This document shows positions 10,999 through 21,417 of a stretch of DNA of 64,000 bases, one piece after another. How positions within the stretch are numbered: the stretch's first letter is position 1; every line of letters starts with the position of its first letter. Source of the DNA: Kwoniella bestiolae CBS 10118 (Eukaryota > Basidiomycota > Tremellomycetes > Tremellales > Cryptococcaceae); assembly GCF_000512585.2 (NCBI RefSeq), contig NC_089247.1:744001-808000 (forward strand). The letters run 5' to 3'. The position numbers and the translations under genes were made by a program. The notes beneath the pieces are model-generated. The model had not been told where the DNA came from and did not search any database. It saw nothing but the letters and a program-made list of their open reading frames with translations.

Positions 10999-13900
10999 TG
11001 GGAGTTTGTTATTCCACCGTACGTCATTCGTCACCAATTCACACTTCACCCCCTAATCACACATACAGTGTACACACACTTGAAACCCTACCCTTTTATT
11101 CTAGATCACCCGTTTCCCCTCTTCTCATCCATCCATCTCGCCAGTACACTGTAGACTACTGATATCGTTACTCATACTCGTACTCGTACGCTATAGCACA
11201 ACTCCGCAGATTGCTGTTGCGACGACCCATGTTGTGGACCCATCTGCGATTGTTGCTGTGATAGAACGAGGATATACCCCTGGGGTCCAAGAGGTAAGTT
11301 TTTCACTTTTATCTCAACCATCTCATCTGAGTCTCGGTTAGAGCCAGAGGGAAAATGGCGTGGATTGGTCGTGTTTGTTTTAGTGTTGTTGGATCGGATG
11401 AACGGCGTTTTGGATTGTTCCTTCTTACCGAGTAACTACCAAGACCAACGAGTCATTTGATTCTGCGTGATCGTGCATTTCTTCGTTTTGTCATTTCCAT
11501 CATCATCTCATACTCCATTCCCTGTCGTCTTCTCCTTGATCACACCTTCTCCACCCTGCCCTTCCACATACCCGGGTTTAAGCATCGCTTGAAGAGATCT
11601 TGGTAAGTCCCATCCATCTCCTCACATTCTTGTCTGGATGATTGCTAAGCCGTTGCATTAGGGCTGACCACTCATTCCTATCTCTCCATCAAATAGTCCT
11701 TCCACCACCCGTCTTCTACCCAGCACCAATAGGTCCAGCACCAGGTCCAATAATCGTACAACCCGCACCTATCCCAGCGCCACTCCTCCCATATCCATCT
11801 CAAGTTTCCCAAACATTCCTTCAACCCCTTCAGCTCGCCAGCTACCCTCCCCAACCTCAACTCCAGCAGTACACCTCGCCACCTCAGACACCCCGATATC
11901 ACTAAAACCAAGGAAGTTTCATAGGTCCACAAGCCGAACAACCTGCTCCAAGACCAAGTTCGAGATCAGGTCGAAGGTATTCTCACGAGCATTATCCTTC
12001 TCCTAGGGATAGAAGGTACCCTCTCGAAGATCGATTAACTGCTGGTCATTCACCGCGAATAGATCCGAGAACGGCATTGACACCTGAGCCACAACATCAC
12101 CATAGACCTAGGAATCATAGATCTGCAAGTACCTCTCGCCAGGGACATTATCATCATCCGGTATTTGAGGAAGAAGGGAGTAGTGGATCTTCAGCCGAGG
12201 CACGGAGAAGATACGTCAGACCCACCCACAGAAGAGCAGTTAGTACTTCTGCTCATCGGCAATACCTCGACCCAGATCAGGAGAGAATACCCAACCCACC
12301 GAGAAGATCCTTCGACCATTCCTCAAAAGATCATTTAGATATCAATCATCTCCACGCACATAATCACCAATACAAGTATGATGACCCATCAGGAAAGTAC
12401 GAAACCAAATAACTCGCATCAAAATCAAGTTCAAAATCAGAACCCAGGATCAAGACATACCAGATCGTCTAGTATAGCTTCGAACCGCCCTTCAATCCGA
12501 GTTCAAGGTCACGGTAGGACACCCTCCACCGATCATCTGATGGTTCCAGAAAGGTTGGATACCTTACCTCAGAGAAAGAGAAAGGAATCGTTAGATACGC
12601 TACGTAATCAACCTATATCGCACCATACCCCTCCTATCGCACACAGACACCATCATCAACCCTCCAAACCTACTGTATCGAGGGAAATTAAAACGCCTAT
12701 ACCTCGCCATAGGGACTTACCGCCAACCCTTTTGCAACAACAATCCAAAAACGAGGTCAAGTCTGACCCCAAAGGAAGAGATAGGAATATCAAAACTCCT
12801 AAGCCCCTTCCTAAGGATTTACCACCGGAAAGTCGAGAAGAGCGACACGATCGTGTGAGAAAATTATCTTCCAGGGAAGTACTGTATCCTACACCCGAAG
12901 CTGCCAAGGAAGCTTTCAGAGTCGAACGAGCTATGAACCCTCCACCTAAACATCGTAGACCACCTACTCCCTACACCTCATCTCGCAGGACATCGAGCGT
13001 CAGAAAGGTGGATAGTGATCGCTCGATCAGGTCTAGGGTGTCATTCGATTCTACCAGGTCTAGAAGATCAAATAGGTCGGATAGATCTGGAAGAACATAC
13101 GATTCTGACTCCGAATCGGACGGTACGATGGGGAGTAAATGGGAGCCTTCGTTCGGTAGTAATGTCGGTATTGGACCTGCTGGAGAGGCGATCGAGGTGA
13201 TTGGGCTGGGAAGGAAAAAACCTCGACATCGAACATTTACTGCGGGGATGTTGAAGCCTGCTCTGAGAAGCACTTCAAGGATGAACTCGAGAGTAGACAT
13301 CAACGAAGGATCATCCAACTCGAACTCGAACTCGAGAAGAGAGAAACCCCTTCCTAGTAGACCGATGTCTTACGTGGCACCTATCGTCAACTCATTATCT
13401 AAAGTTACTGCTCCCGGTGGAAGGAAGATCCAAAAGAGATCATCACACCAACCTACACCCTCCAATTACTCTGTTGAACAGAACAATCATATCCTCGGAG
13501 CCTCCTCTTCAGTTACGCCTTTGTCCCGCAGTGTCTCGAGGAACCATACGAGTGGGAATGAGAATGGTATTCGCTCACTCTTCTCATCACTTTCCCTAGG
13601 TCCCAACGCCAATCCGAATTCGACCTCACATCATGACGTCGCCAATCACAGTGGTGCATCGTCAATGAATTCAGTGTCAGATATCAGATTCACCTCAACA
13701 GCACCCTCAAGAGCATCGAGGAGACACCTGATCTTACCTGCTGATGACTTGTTCTCGTACCTTCGCTATGCGGAGATACAATCATGGGACAGGTGGCCCT
13801 TGGCTCAAGTATCGCAAAAGAGGGGATTGGGATTATGGGGAGGTAAGCGGACATTGGGGTTCGACGAGATGAGCTGGGAGTGGCATCGACGTCTTAGGTT

Positions 13901-15671
13901 GGCGGAGGAGGCGAGGGTTAGTGGGAGGATGTTGGGTAGTTGGGAGAGTCAGAGGGGGTGGGAGAAGGGGATATTGGACTGTGAGTCGATTCCCATGTTG
14001 TGTAGACTTTTGATGATGGATGAGTCTTGAGAATATGTATGTGTCTGATTCATGTCATCTCATCTCATAGGGCTTGATGAGAATGTATCGAAACATGCTA
14101 TTGATATGGCCAACCGATGGGGTACTCAGTGAGTAGAGCTCCAGCTTGATTGGCCGTTGTATCGTTGAAATCAGCTGATCGTAGCTCTTGACCGTCCAGA
14201 ATATTCGCTCTACCCGCTGAAGGGTTCGATACACTCGAGTTCTTCGATGAGTCCATCAACAAGGCTGAAGATTTTGGTTTATTGAGCTGGGTGACTGGAA
14301 CAGTAAGCCAGCTTGAGCAGTCACACCCAAGAGATCAACATATTCAGCCTAATTTTGTCGCTTTAGCTCCTCCAAACGGCCGTCTCGACCTTACACATGC
14401 TCCGATACTCCTCCTCAACATTCACTTTCCATCTCATTCCCTCACCTAGACCACCTCACCTCCAACATTCCTCCTCTTCTCTGCATGTCCACGACTCACC
14501 GTCGTCACGCGGTAAATTCCATTTCCTATGGGAAGGGTTCGGTACGATGGTACTGGTAAACAAGAATAACGATATCGATCGAGCGATGATACTTGAGATT
14601 AGACCTCCTTCGGTGGTCGACTCGAGCGTGATGAAGGAATTTGCGAGAGGGATGAGCGGTGAAGGCTGGTGGGGGTTCTATGGAGATACGTGTGTTGGGG
14701 AAGTTGGCCAGGCGAATTTGCTGCAAGCTCAGGTACGTTAGGATCAGCTGTGGACCAATGACACATATTTTTTCAGCTGATCATTAGTGGTGCTATAGGT
14801 GTATGACGATTGTATACAGAACCAAGTTCACTTCTTTGCTGTGACGAATCTGAAGTATTGGGTATTCGGACAATTTGTAAGTGGTTGCATTCGCTATATT
14901 CTGTCAGGCTTGATCTGATCTGGGGAAATACGTAGAACTCGAACTGGTCTCGATGCACCGTCAGCCCTGTCATCAGTCGCGGAGCTAGAGATCCGTCTTT
15001 GATGCAATGCCTCACCGCTTGGGTCGTGAGATCCGTTGACGAGGTGAGTTTGTGACGTTTCAAGGAAATCAGCGAGACCTGGATTGATAACAAATTTTAC
15101 TTTACAGCGCCCCCGAGCAAGTGAGAGCCATACCATGATATCACCTCAACTGCCAACTCTACCTCAAGAGAACGAAAGGGAGCATCGACGACATAGACGT
15201 TCCCAATCGAGACCATCCGATATACCGTCTTACACCGATACCGTCCGATCTCGCAGATCCAACTCTCGGTCTTCCTTCTCGCTCCCACCCAATGCACAAG
15301 GATACGATTACTCCCCTACACCCTATCCCCAGCCTACTATGGGTCTTACCCCTGTTTATCCCATCAGTACGCCCAACGGTACACAGACGGTCTTCCCGGT
15401 CAACATGAACGTTCCGCCCAACGAATACAATACCAACGGTTATGGTTCATTACCTGCTTACTCCGACATCCCGCAAAGTAACATGTCTCCCTCACCTTAC
15501 AACCAGCCTGCTCCAGGTGGGATGGTGTTCCCCCAATGGAATGGGATGAACGGCACCTCGCGAGCGTTCAGTCCTGTGCCTCAACAGGGTGGTACGCCTA
15601 TGCCATACAATTTCGGGAATAGTTGGTATGGCGGTGGTGGGGGGATGTTCCCTTGGGCTGGGATGAGATGA
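10999..15671 (+). CDS. Large uncharacterised protein with a dual-lipidation-type Cys-rich N-terminus
   Basis: I do not recognise the family. Exon 1 (about 10999-11019) encodes MGVCYST. An intron follows, and the next exon, starting near 11196 in the same phase, encodes HNSADCCCDDPCCGPICDCCC, then RTRIYPWGPR. Gly2 with Ser at position 6 fits N-myristoylation, and the nearby cysteines fit palmitoylation. A Pro-rich segment near 11700-11870 (FYPAPIGPAPGPIIVQPAP) leads into some 500 residues of Ser/Arg/His-rich disorder. A more ordered part starts at RHLILPADDLFSYLRYAEIQSWDRWPL (about 13720) and runs through HFFAVTNLKYWVFGQF to TAWVVRSVDE. A Pro/Gly-rich tail follows, to TGA at 15669. An in-frame TAA at 11903 and a frame change near 12400 need introns; 11869-11916 and 12397-12454 would restore the frame, but their acceptors are weak. 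Membrane attachment is inference. Confidence 0.65.
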
Positions 15672-16199
15672 TCAATCGCTGTTCCTTTATGGTTTGTTTC
15701 ATTATTCTCCTATCGCATTGTATTGAGTCGGTACATCACTGTATATATTCGATGATTCGATAGAGAAATCTTCTTTCAGTAGATCCTATAATGTGTTTCT
15801 TTTGTAGATCAGTTCAAATCCCAAGCTTATCATTTTTTATCCATATTTCTTCAATCTTCATCTTATTGTCAATGCCTTTGTTTGTTAATTTCACGTCGAT
15901 GGGAAAGTGGAATGGATGAGATGAAATGTATGATACGTGTGAGAGATGGATAATGTACATGCACTGGATATATATTCTAGAAACCTTTTGGATTTTCACG
16001 TAGTGTCAACTATCAAATCAGGCGTATATCAGCATTGGTCCGTTCGATCTCACAACACCTTGCATGAGGCAAGATGCTCTTCTGAGAAGAATAGGAAGTC
16101 CGTGATGTGTGAAGTATGAATTCAGAGGTAAGTTTAGTGTAGACTCACCCTCGTCCATTTGGGTACCTTGTGTTGCGACTTCCTATATCCCCTGTGATG
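15672..16199. other. AT-rich 3' flank and spacer
   Basis: Sequence after the stop of the large uncharacterised gene. It is AT-rich to about 16000 and likely carries the polyadenylation region. I see no gene in it. Confidence 0.35.
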
Positions 16200-16640
16200 C
16201 TTTGAGAAGGTCGTGTATTTGTCTATGAGATTCCATCCCGCAGATCAGGAGTCAGCTCGGACTTATCTCATGGCCCACGTTACGATACGATTGTTTTCCC
16301 ATGGTGGTTGCCGACACTAACACCAACGCTATCTCCTATCTTCCATGACCTCAACCACCTCACCAAATTGAGAATCATAACTCACCCCTGGGATTCATCT
16401 CGCTCTCCATAGGCAACGCCAAAGCCCTCTCCAAGCTCCTCGTGGTGATTCCCGACTGGGCTACGGCAGAGATCACCGAATCTACCTGCTTCAACCTTTT
16501 ACGCTGGTTTGCTTTTCGTGTAGGTGAGAGACGCCATGGTGTTTTCCTGCGATGACGCGGCAGGAACGATACTCAGTAAACAGTTGATATGGTCGATCAC
16601 GGACATGCAAATGCCTGAGATGGGACCTTTGAGATAACTC
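16200..16640 (+). pseudogene. Probable decayed gene remnant with leucine-rich-repeat-like pieces
   Basis: Three protein-like stretches follow each other in different frames without a start codon. The first, about 16203-16405, includes YDTIVFPWWLPTLTP and then FHDLNHLTKLRIITHPWD before a stop. The second, overlapping near 16400, reads IGNAKALSKLLVVIPDW, then TAEITESTCFNLLRWFAF. The third, to about 16640, reads AGTILSKQLIWSITDMQMPE and ends at a stop. Leu-Thr-Lys-Leu-Arg-type segments recall leucine-rich-repeat or F-box-like proteins of these yeasts, but the family is not identified. The frame changes have no convincing splice sites between them, so decay is more likely than an intact gene. A short multi-exon gene is the alternative. 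Confidence 0.35.
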
Positions 16641-17586
16641 GGGTCTATGACAGACAGGTGTAGATCTATCTACTCACCATAGGAGTCCACCTGATAATAT
16701 CGAACTAGGTCTGAAAGCTCCGAACATGCTGGTTGAAGCTTGTTTCCTCTCTTTCTATACTTTTTTATTTTACTATCTGGCCGTCCGAATGATTGGATGC
16801 TTTTGTGAGTGCTTGGGCTGCTGATATTGTAGATTGTGTGTATCTATCTATGATTTGCTTAGCTAGAAATATGAGTATGACTTTTACATACACCTATCTC
16901 GCATCTCGAGTTTTCAACATTCTCATTATTGCTGAAGACGGAACTATTTTTCACACACACAACGGAATATGGAGATTATGACTATCTCCGTATTCACGTC
17001 TGGTGGAGGTCGTCCACTCCAATGGTTACTGGCTACTTGCTCCTGCTCAGCACCTCCCCTCTCTACTTCACTCATGTGACGTAGGTGCGAAGGTTACAAG
17101 TAGAAATATGCACCAGAAGAGGGAGAGCAATCATAGGAGTGATGGAAATACCTGCAGACGGGTTGCCAGAGATTTTTGGGATAACTCATCTGAACGTACC
17201 ATATCACTCCGGTCGTATTGCTCAGTACCTCTCCGAGGGGCTATATGAACAATCAACTCCAATAATCTCACCAGGCATACAGCCATTATGATTCTACCAG
17301 CATTTCGAACTCCTAGCATAGCCTACCTATACGTTCAGATCACCCAAAGTTTCATTAGTGGCACCACGTGACCCACCACCTCCCCTTCCCCTCTCACCCA
17401 AAATCTAAAATAGCGACCCGAGGCGTTATCTCCCTCCAAGTCGCTATCTAGGTAAATAATACCCTCCCGGACACCATATATTGTATAAGGGGGATGGAGA
17501 AGGTAGTGTGATATTGAAAGCCCTAGGCGCCGGGGTTAGTACATATGTCCAACACAATGTAAATCCTTCGGCGAAGTCCCCCTTTG
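16641..17586. other. Gene-poor spacer
   Basis: Only short open frames without protein-like composition are present. No RNA gene was recognised. From about 17395 the composition becomes more GC-rich and leads into the TACTRAC cluster. Confidence 0.35.
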
Positions 17587-17728
17587 GTACTGATGCATCG
17601 TACTGACGGTACTAAACCCGGTACTGACAGCAGTACTGACGCTGGTACTGACCCAGTACGGATGGTCATAAATACTAATCATGTACTGACGGCAAAAGTA
17701 CTAACCCGGCTACTGACCCAGTACTAAC
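17587..17728. repeat. Cluster of degenerate GTACTGAC / GTACTAAC octamers
   Basis: About a dozen copies of a TACTGAC, TACTAAC or closely related core occur in 142 bp. They start at roughly 17587, 17600, 17609, 17621, 17633, 17645, 17656, 17672, 17683, 17698, 17710 and 17721. Spacing is mostly 9-15 bp, so this may be an eroded tandem repeat with a period near 12. The core equals the lariat branch-site consensus, but no coding exon lies nearby. Confidence 0.6.
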
Positions 17729-17767
17729 CACGGACCTCATGAAATGGGATAGGGTTGAGGGTACGGG

Positions 17768-17803
17768 GCCTCCCCGCCTCTCTATACGGGAGGATGGGAG
17801 GCG
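17768..17803. repeat. GC-rich inverted repeat
   Basis: A hairpin with 7-bp outer arms GCCTCCC / GGGAGGC and further inner complementarity, centred on TATA. It lies just after the TACTRAC cluster. It could be part of the same element or an unrelated palindrome. Confidence 0.35.
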
Positions 17804-18245
17804 CCGTATGGGCGGTAGGGTGGCCTCTTCCTGCGGCGACATATTTTTTTGTTGTACACATAGGTACCTAAGTAAATACATGTATAAGCTATGCATCAGT
17901 ATTTTTGTTATACATTATACAAGCAAGTCACATATTGTCAGAAGAATAGGTCATGAATGGCACTTATTCTTGTGTAAGATCCTTCGTAGGCATCTTTGCT
18001 CGTTTCGATCAATCGTGTCTTACTGCATCACAGTTTTATGATAGATTCGCCTGAGATGACGCTGAAAGATAAGGCGTGGACGTACTCCTCGAGAAAAGAT
18101 GAAATTGCGGAAACTCATGTCAATCAAACTACAGCACAGAGATTACACCGCCACACTCGTCGATCGACCAAAATATATCAATGCATACTCATACAGATCT
18201 ACCCCAAAATTGTGATTGCAATCATCCTACCAGATGGTCATCCGC
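17804..18245. other. Spacer before the 3' end of the PFK-2 gene
   Basis: No gene was recognised. The right part is the 3' flank of the minus-strand bifunctional kinase/phosphatase gene. Confidence 0.35.
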
Positions 18246-20975
18246 TCAACTGCCCAAAGCAGTAGGTTTGATATCCCCCTCCTTGACCTTCTGCTCCAAT
18301 ATCCTCGATACACTCTCAGCTTTCACTCCAATACCCTTTCCAGCACTATCCCCGAAATAATCTCTCGCAGCGTTCGAATCAGCATTGAAATCCTTCTGCG
18401 GTGCCTCTTCCTGTCCCTTCTTGGTCTCCCCCGGCGTGGTCGCTCCGGGCGTGTTCCCCTTCTTACCCTTGGGTTTGGGTCGGTGGGTGTCGACAGCAGC
18501 GATGGGGAGGGGGTATCGTTCTTCGTGGCATCCATAGGCTCTAGGTGAGATTTTGATAAGGGTGTGTAAGGGGATCTAAGGGACGGCGCGGAGGGGAACG
18601 TCAGTTGGTGACTTTGTGCGATATGAGGCTTGTCAAGTGATTGGGTCGACATCATAGCGAGGGAGGAAGACTTGGTGATCCCTTAGATGGGGCCGCACTC
18701 ACCTTGATATAGGGCAACTCCTCTTGCGTCTTACCGTGGAAATAGGCATACAAGCATCTCAAGATAGCTTGATGAGCTATGATCAAAATATTCTCTTGTC
18801 TTTCCAATTCCATGATGACAGGTTCAAGTCTGACAACCACATCTCGATAAGATTCACCGCCTCGGTATCGATAGTTGAATTTGTCTTCGTCTCGGGATTC
18901 ATAATCTTCTGGGTATTTTTCCTATTCCAAACAACAGTGAATTAGCATAGTCATCTTTACTGCTTTTATCAAGGCTGAGAACCCATATGACCGTTCATCA
19001 ACACGCTCAAGATATTATTTTTAGAAATCGAATGTATGAGCAACTTGACCCACCTCAATCTCCTCGTATGTCATCCCATCACAAACCCCCGCATCAAGCT
19101 CATCAAGAGATTTCCAAGTCTTCTTCTCGAAAGGCAGGTAGCTACCAGTCTGCTGAGTACGTTGTAATGTCGATGTCCAAACCTCCAAAGGTCCATCACC
19201 GATATTATCCCTTACTAAAGCCGGTAAAGCTTTGGCATACTCGAATCCTCGGGGTGATAAGTCGGAATCACCTCCGATTTTACCTTCGACGTTGTACATT
19301 GATTCGCCGTGCTATAAGCAACGATGGGTCAGACTCTATTTCACCGTTCAGAGGGGGTACTAGTGGGGAAGCCAACGATGAAGAGGTGGTTCTGTAGGGA
19401 AGATGGTGATTCGACGGAGGCTTGACTCACCCTCGATAGATATATACTTCTAGGTTTCAAATGCAGATTCATCAAGTAAAACGCCACTCTAGATTGCAGG
19501 TAACTCTGAATCCTATTTATCGTGACCCTCTGCCCAACATTCAAGATCCTGCAATATGAGATATCCGGTTCGGTGATGGTTTGATAAACACTTTCGTATT
19601 GTTCTATCCTCTTCCTGAAATCCCGCTCTGCATCTTCCCTTGACATCCCTGCGTAATCTGGATCACCGGATGAAGCTTTGAGAGCAACGTTGGCGGCAAT
19701 TACGACGGGGTCGTCGCAGAATGATTCGAGGAACATGAGTTGGAGGTTTGGTTCTTGAGCGACTCGATGTCGGATCCATTCTCTGTTGAATCATGACTAC
19801 AATCAGCTCCACCCCTTCTCTTTTGTAACAGTGTAAATAAACGCACCTCCTCTCGATGGTACTGTTCGTAGCATCCATGATAGCAACGTTCCCTTCCTTC
19901 TTCAACCAAGATATCAATGATTCCAGCGTTTCGTTTGCGAGCTGCTCTCGGATCCTGCTTGCTTCGGCATTGGAATGCGAGAAGTACGTAGCAGAGTGAT
20001 CGACCTTTCCTTTACCACTGTTCATGAAATATCCGAAGCATCAACTGCTGCGTTGCCATGCTGTCTCCAGGTGGAATTGAGAAGCTGGATAAGGGAAGAC
20101 ACTTACGCTTGCATCGCGGTTCTTGCTTTTGATCTTCGCAATTGACCGACATTGAACACATCGACGTTGTATTCGAGCCACTACGTACCGTTCATGTGTC
20201 AGTATGCCAGTCGAACGTTGTGCAGGGGCATGAGTAAAAATTCACCCTCAGATACCTCATCAGCTTGTTACTCAGGTATGATTTCCCCCGAGCTGGTAGA
20301 CCGACCATTGCTACTACGATCTTAGCCTCCGAGTAATCAGGTTTTTCCACTACACATAATATGATAAGCTTAGAATCATGTGTATGAAATCGTAGGATAA
20401 TGAACTTACCGACAGTACCGATACCAGAAACTGAGGGCGCCCTCGAGGGAGCCTTGGAGTTCTGTCTCAATATTCTGGTACTTTCATCTAGGGTCTTGAG
20501 CCTATGAATACCATGTCAGTCAGCTCATCTTCCTTTGATCTGATACGACGTTTGACAAGACAAGAACTCACAACTCAGTCTGAGCACCGAAATGAGGTGT
20601 CCCAGGTACACTCGTCTTACCATCACCGCTCGGCATTCTCTCCAATCCATGCGGCACATTCGCTCCACCAGGTATACCGAACAATTTGGGTGAAGATGAT
20701 CCACTAGCCCCCGGCGTGACTGCAGGGGAGTTGACCTGCGACATTGGAGGTGGAGCCGACCGAATCATATCGAGTTTGGAGACCGCATCTGCCAGTACTT
20801 CGGGGTCGACTGACTGTTTGCCCTGTTGAGGAGGGGTTATACCTGTCATTGGCTTGATTCGAGGGGATTTAGCTGCGCCGGGTGAAGGGGATGCTGATTT
20901 GGCTGTTGGGGGGTTGGTAGGTGCGAGTTGAGGGGATTTACCCTTGTTAGGCGGTGGGGGAGGGGGCATCGACAT
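18246..20975 (-). CDS. PFKFB: 6-phosphofructo-2-kinase / fructose-2,6-bisphosphatase
   Basis: The enzyme makes and breaks fructose 2,6-bisphosphate, the activator of phosphofructokinase and inhibitor of gluconeogenesis, in the cytosol. The start at 20975 opens with a Pro-run (MSMPPPPPP) and a Ser/Pro-rich regulatory N-terminus. The kinase domain has the P-loop GLPARGKS, then LRWLEYNVDVFNVGQ and the DATNST segment. The phosphatase domain has the histidine motif RHGES, split by an intron after Arg, then YNVEGKIGGDSDLSPRG. The second histidine is in IIAHQAILRCLYAYF. Because the RHG histidine is present, phosphatase activity should be intact, unlike yeast PFK26, where I recall it is replaced. The last exon gives IPLHTLIKISPRAYGCHEER, then a basic tail ending ALGS at 18246. 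The gene has several short introns. It is divergent from KU70. Confidence 0.93.
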
Positions 20976-21417
20976 TGTGCGTTATAGTGGGCCGTTGAGT
21001 TGTCGAACACTCGCGATGAGATGTTGAGTCCTGAGGGATGATGACTGCTTGAACTAGGTCTTGGCGGGTCAATATGTACGGGAAAGTGATAGGTAATGGA
21101 GTGCTTCAGAGGTGGTGACTCGCTAATACAACACCAGGGAGCAGACTGGCTGATGATCTGATAACGGGTTCGACCATGACGTTGTTACCATCAAAACGTG
21201 ACTGACCATGTTATACCTGAAAAGTAATGACACGTCATGTCGACATGAATGGTTGACTGGACCCAGTGTCATTTCATGTGGAGACCCCAATCTGTAGTCC
21301 ATGTTGTCAACAAGAATCAAGGAACAAGAACATTACCAGCATAACCATGTTGCTTCATCTTTTTCTTATTCAGTCTCGCATCCCATCTGCGATAGCTGAA
21401 GATACCACATCCGCAAG
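20976..21417. promoter_or_regulatory. Divergent promoter region, PFK-2/FBPase-2 and KU70
   Basis: 442 bp between two divergent start codons, so it contains both promoters and leaders. No clear TATA box or repeated site stands out. Confidence 0.45.

Noticed and set aside
18323..18655. Minus-strand frame of 110 codons with an Arg-rich end
   Set aside because: It overlaps the last exon of the PFK-2/FBPase-2 gene in a different frame; the real exon encodes the expected LHTLIKISPRAYG.
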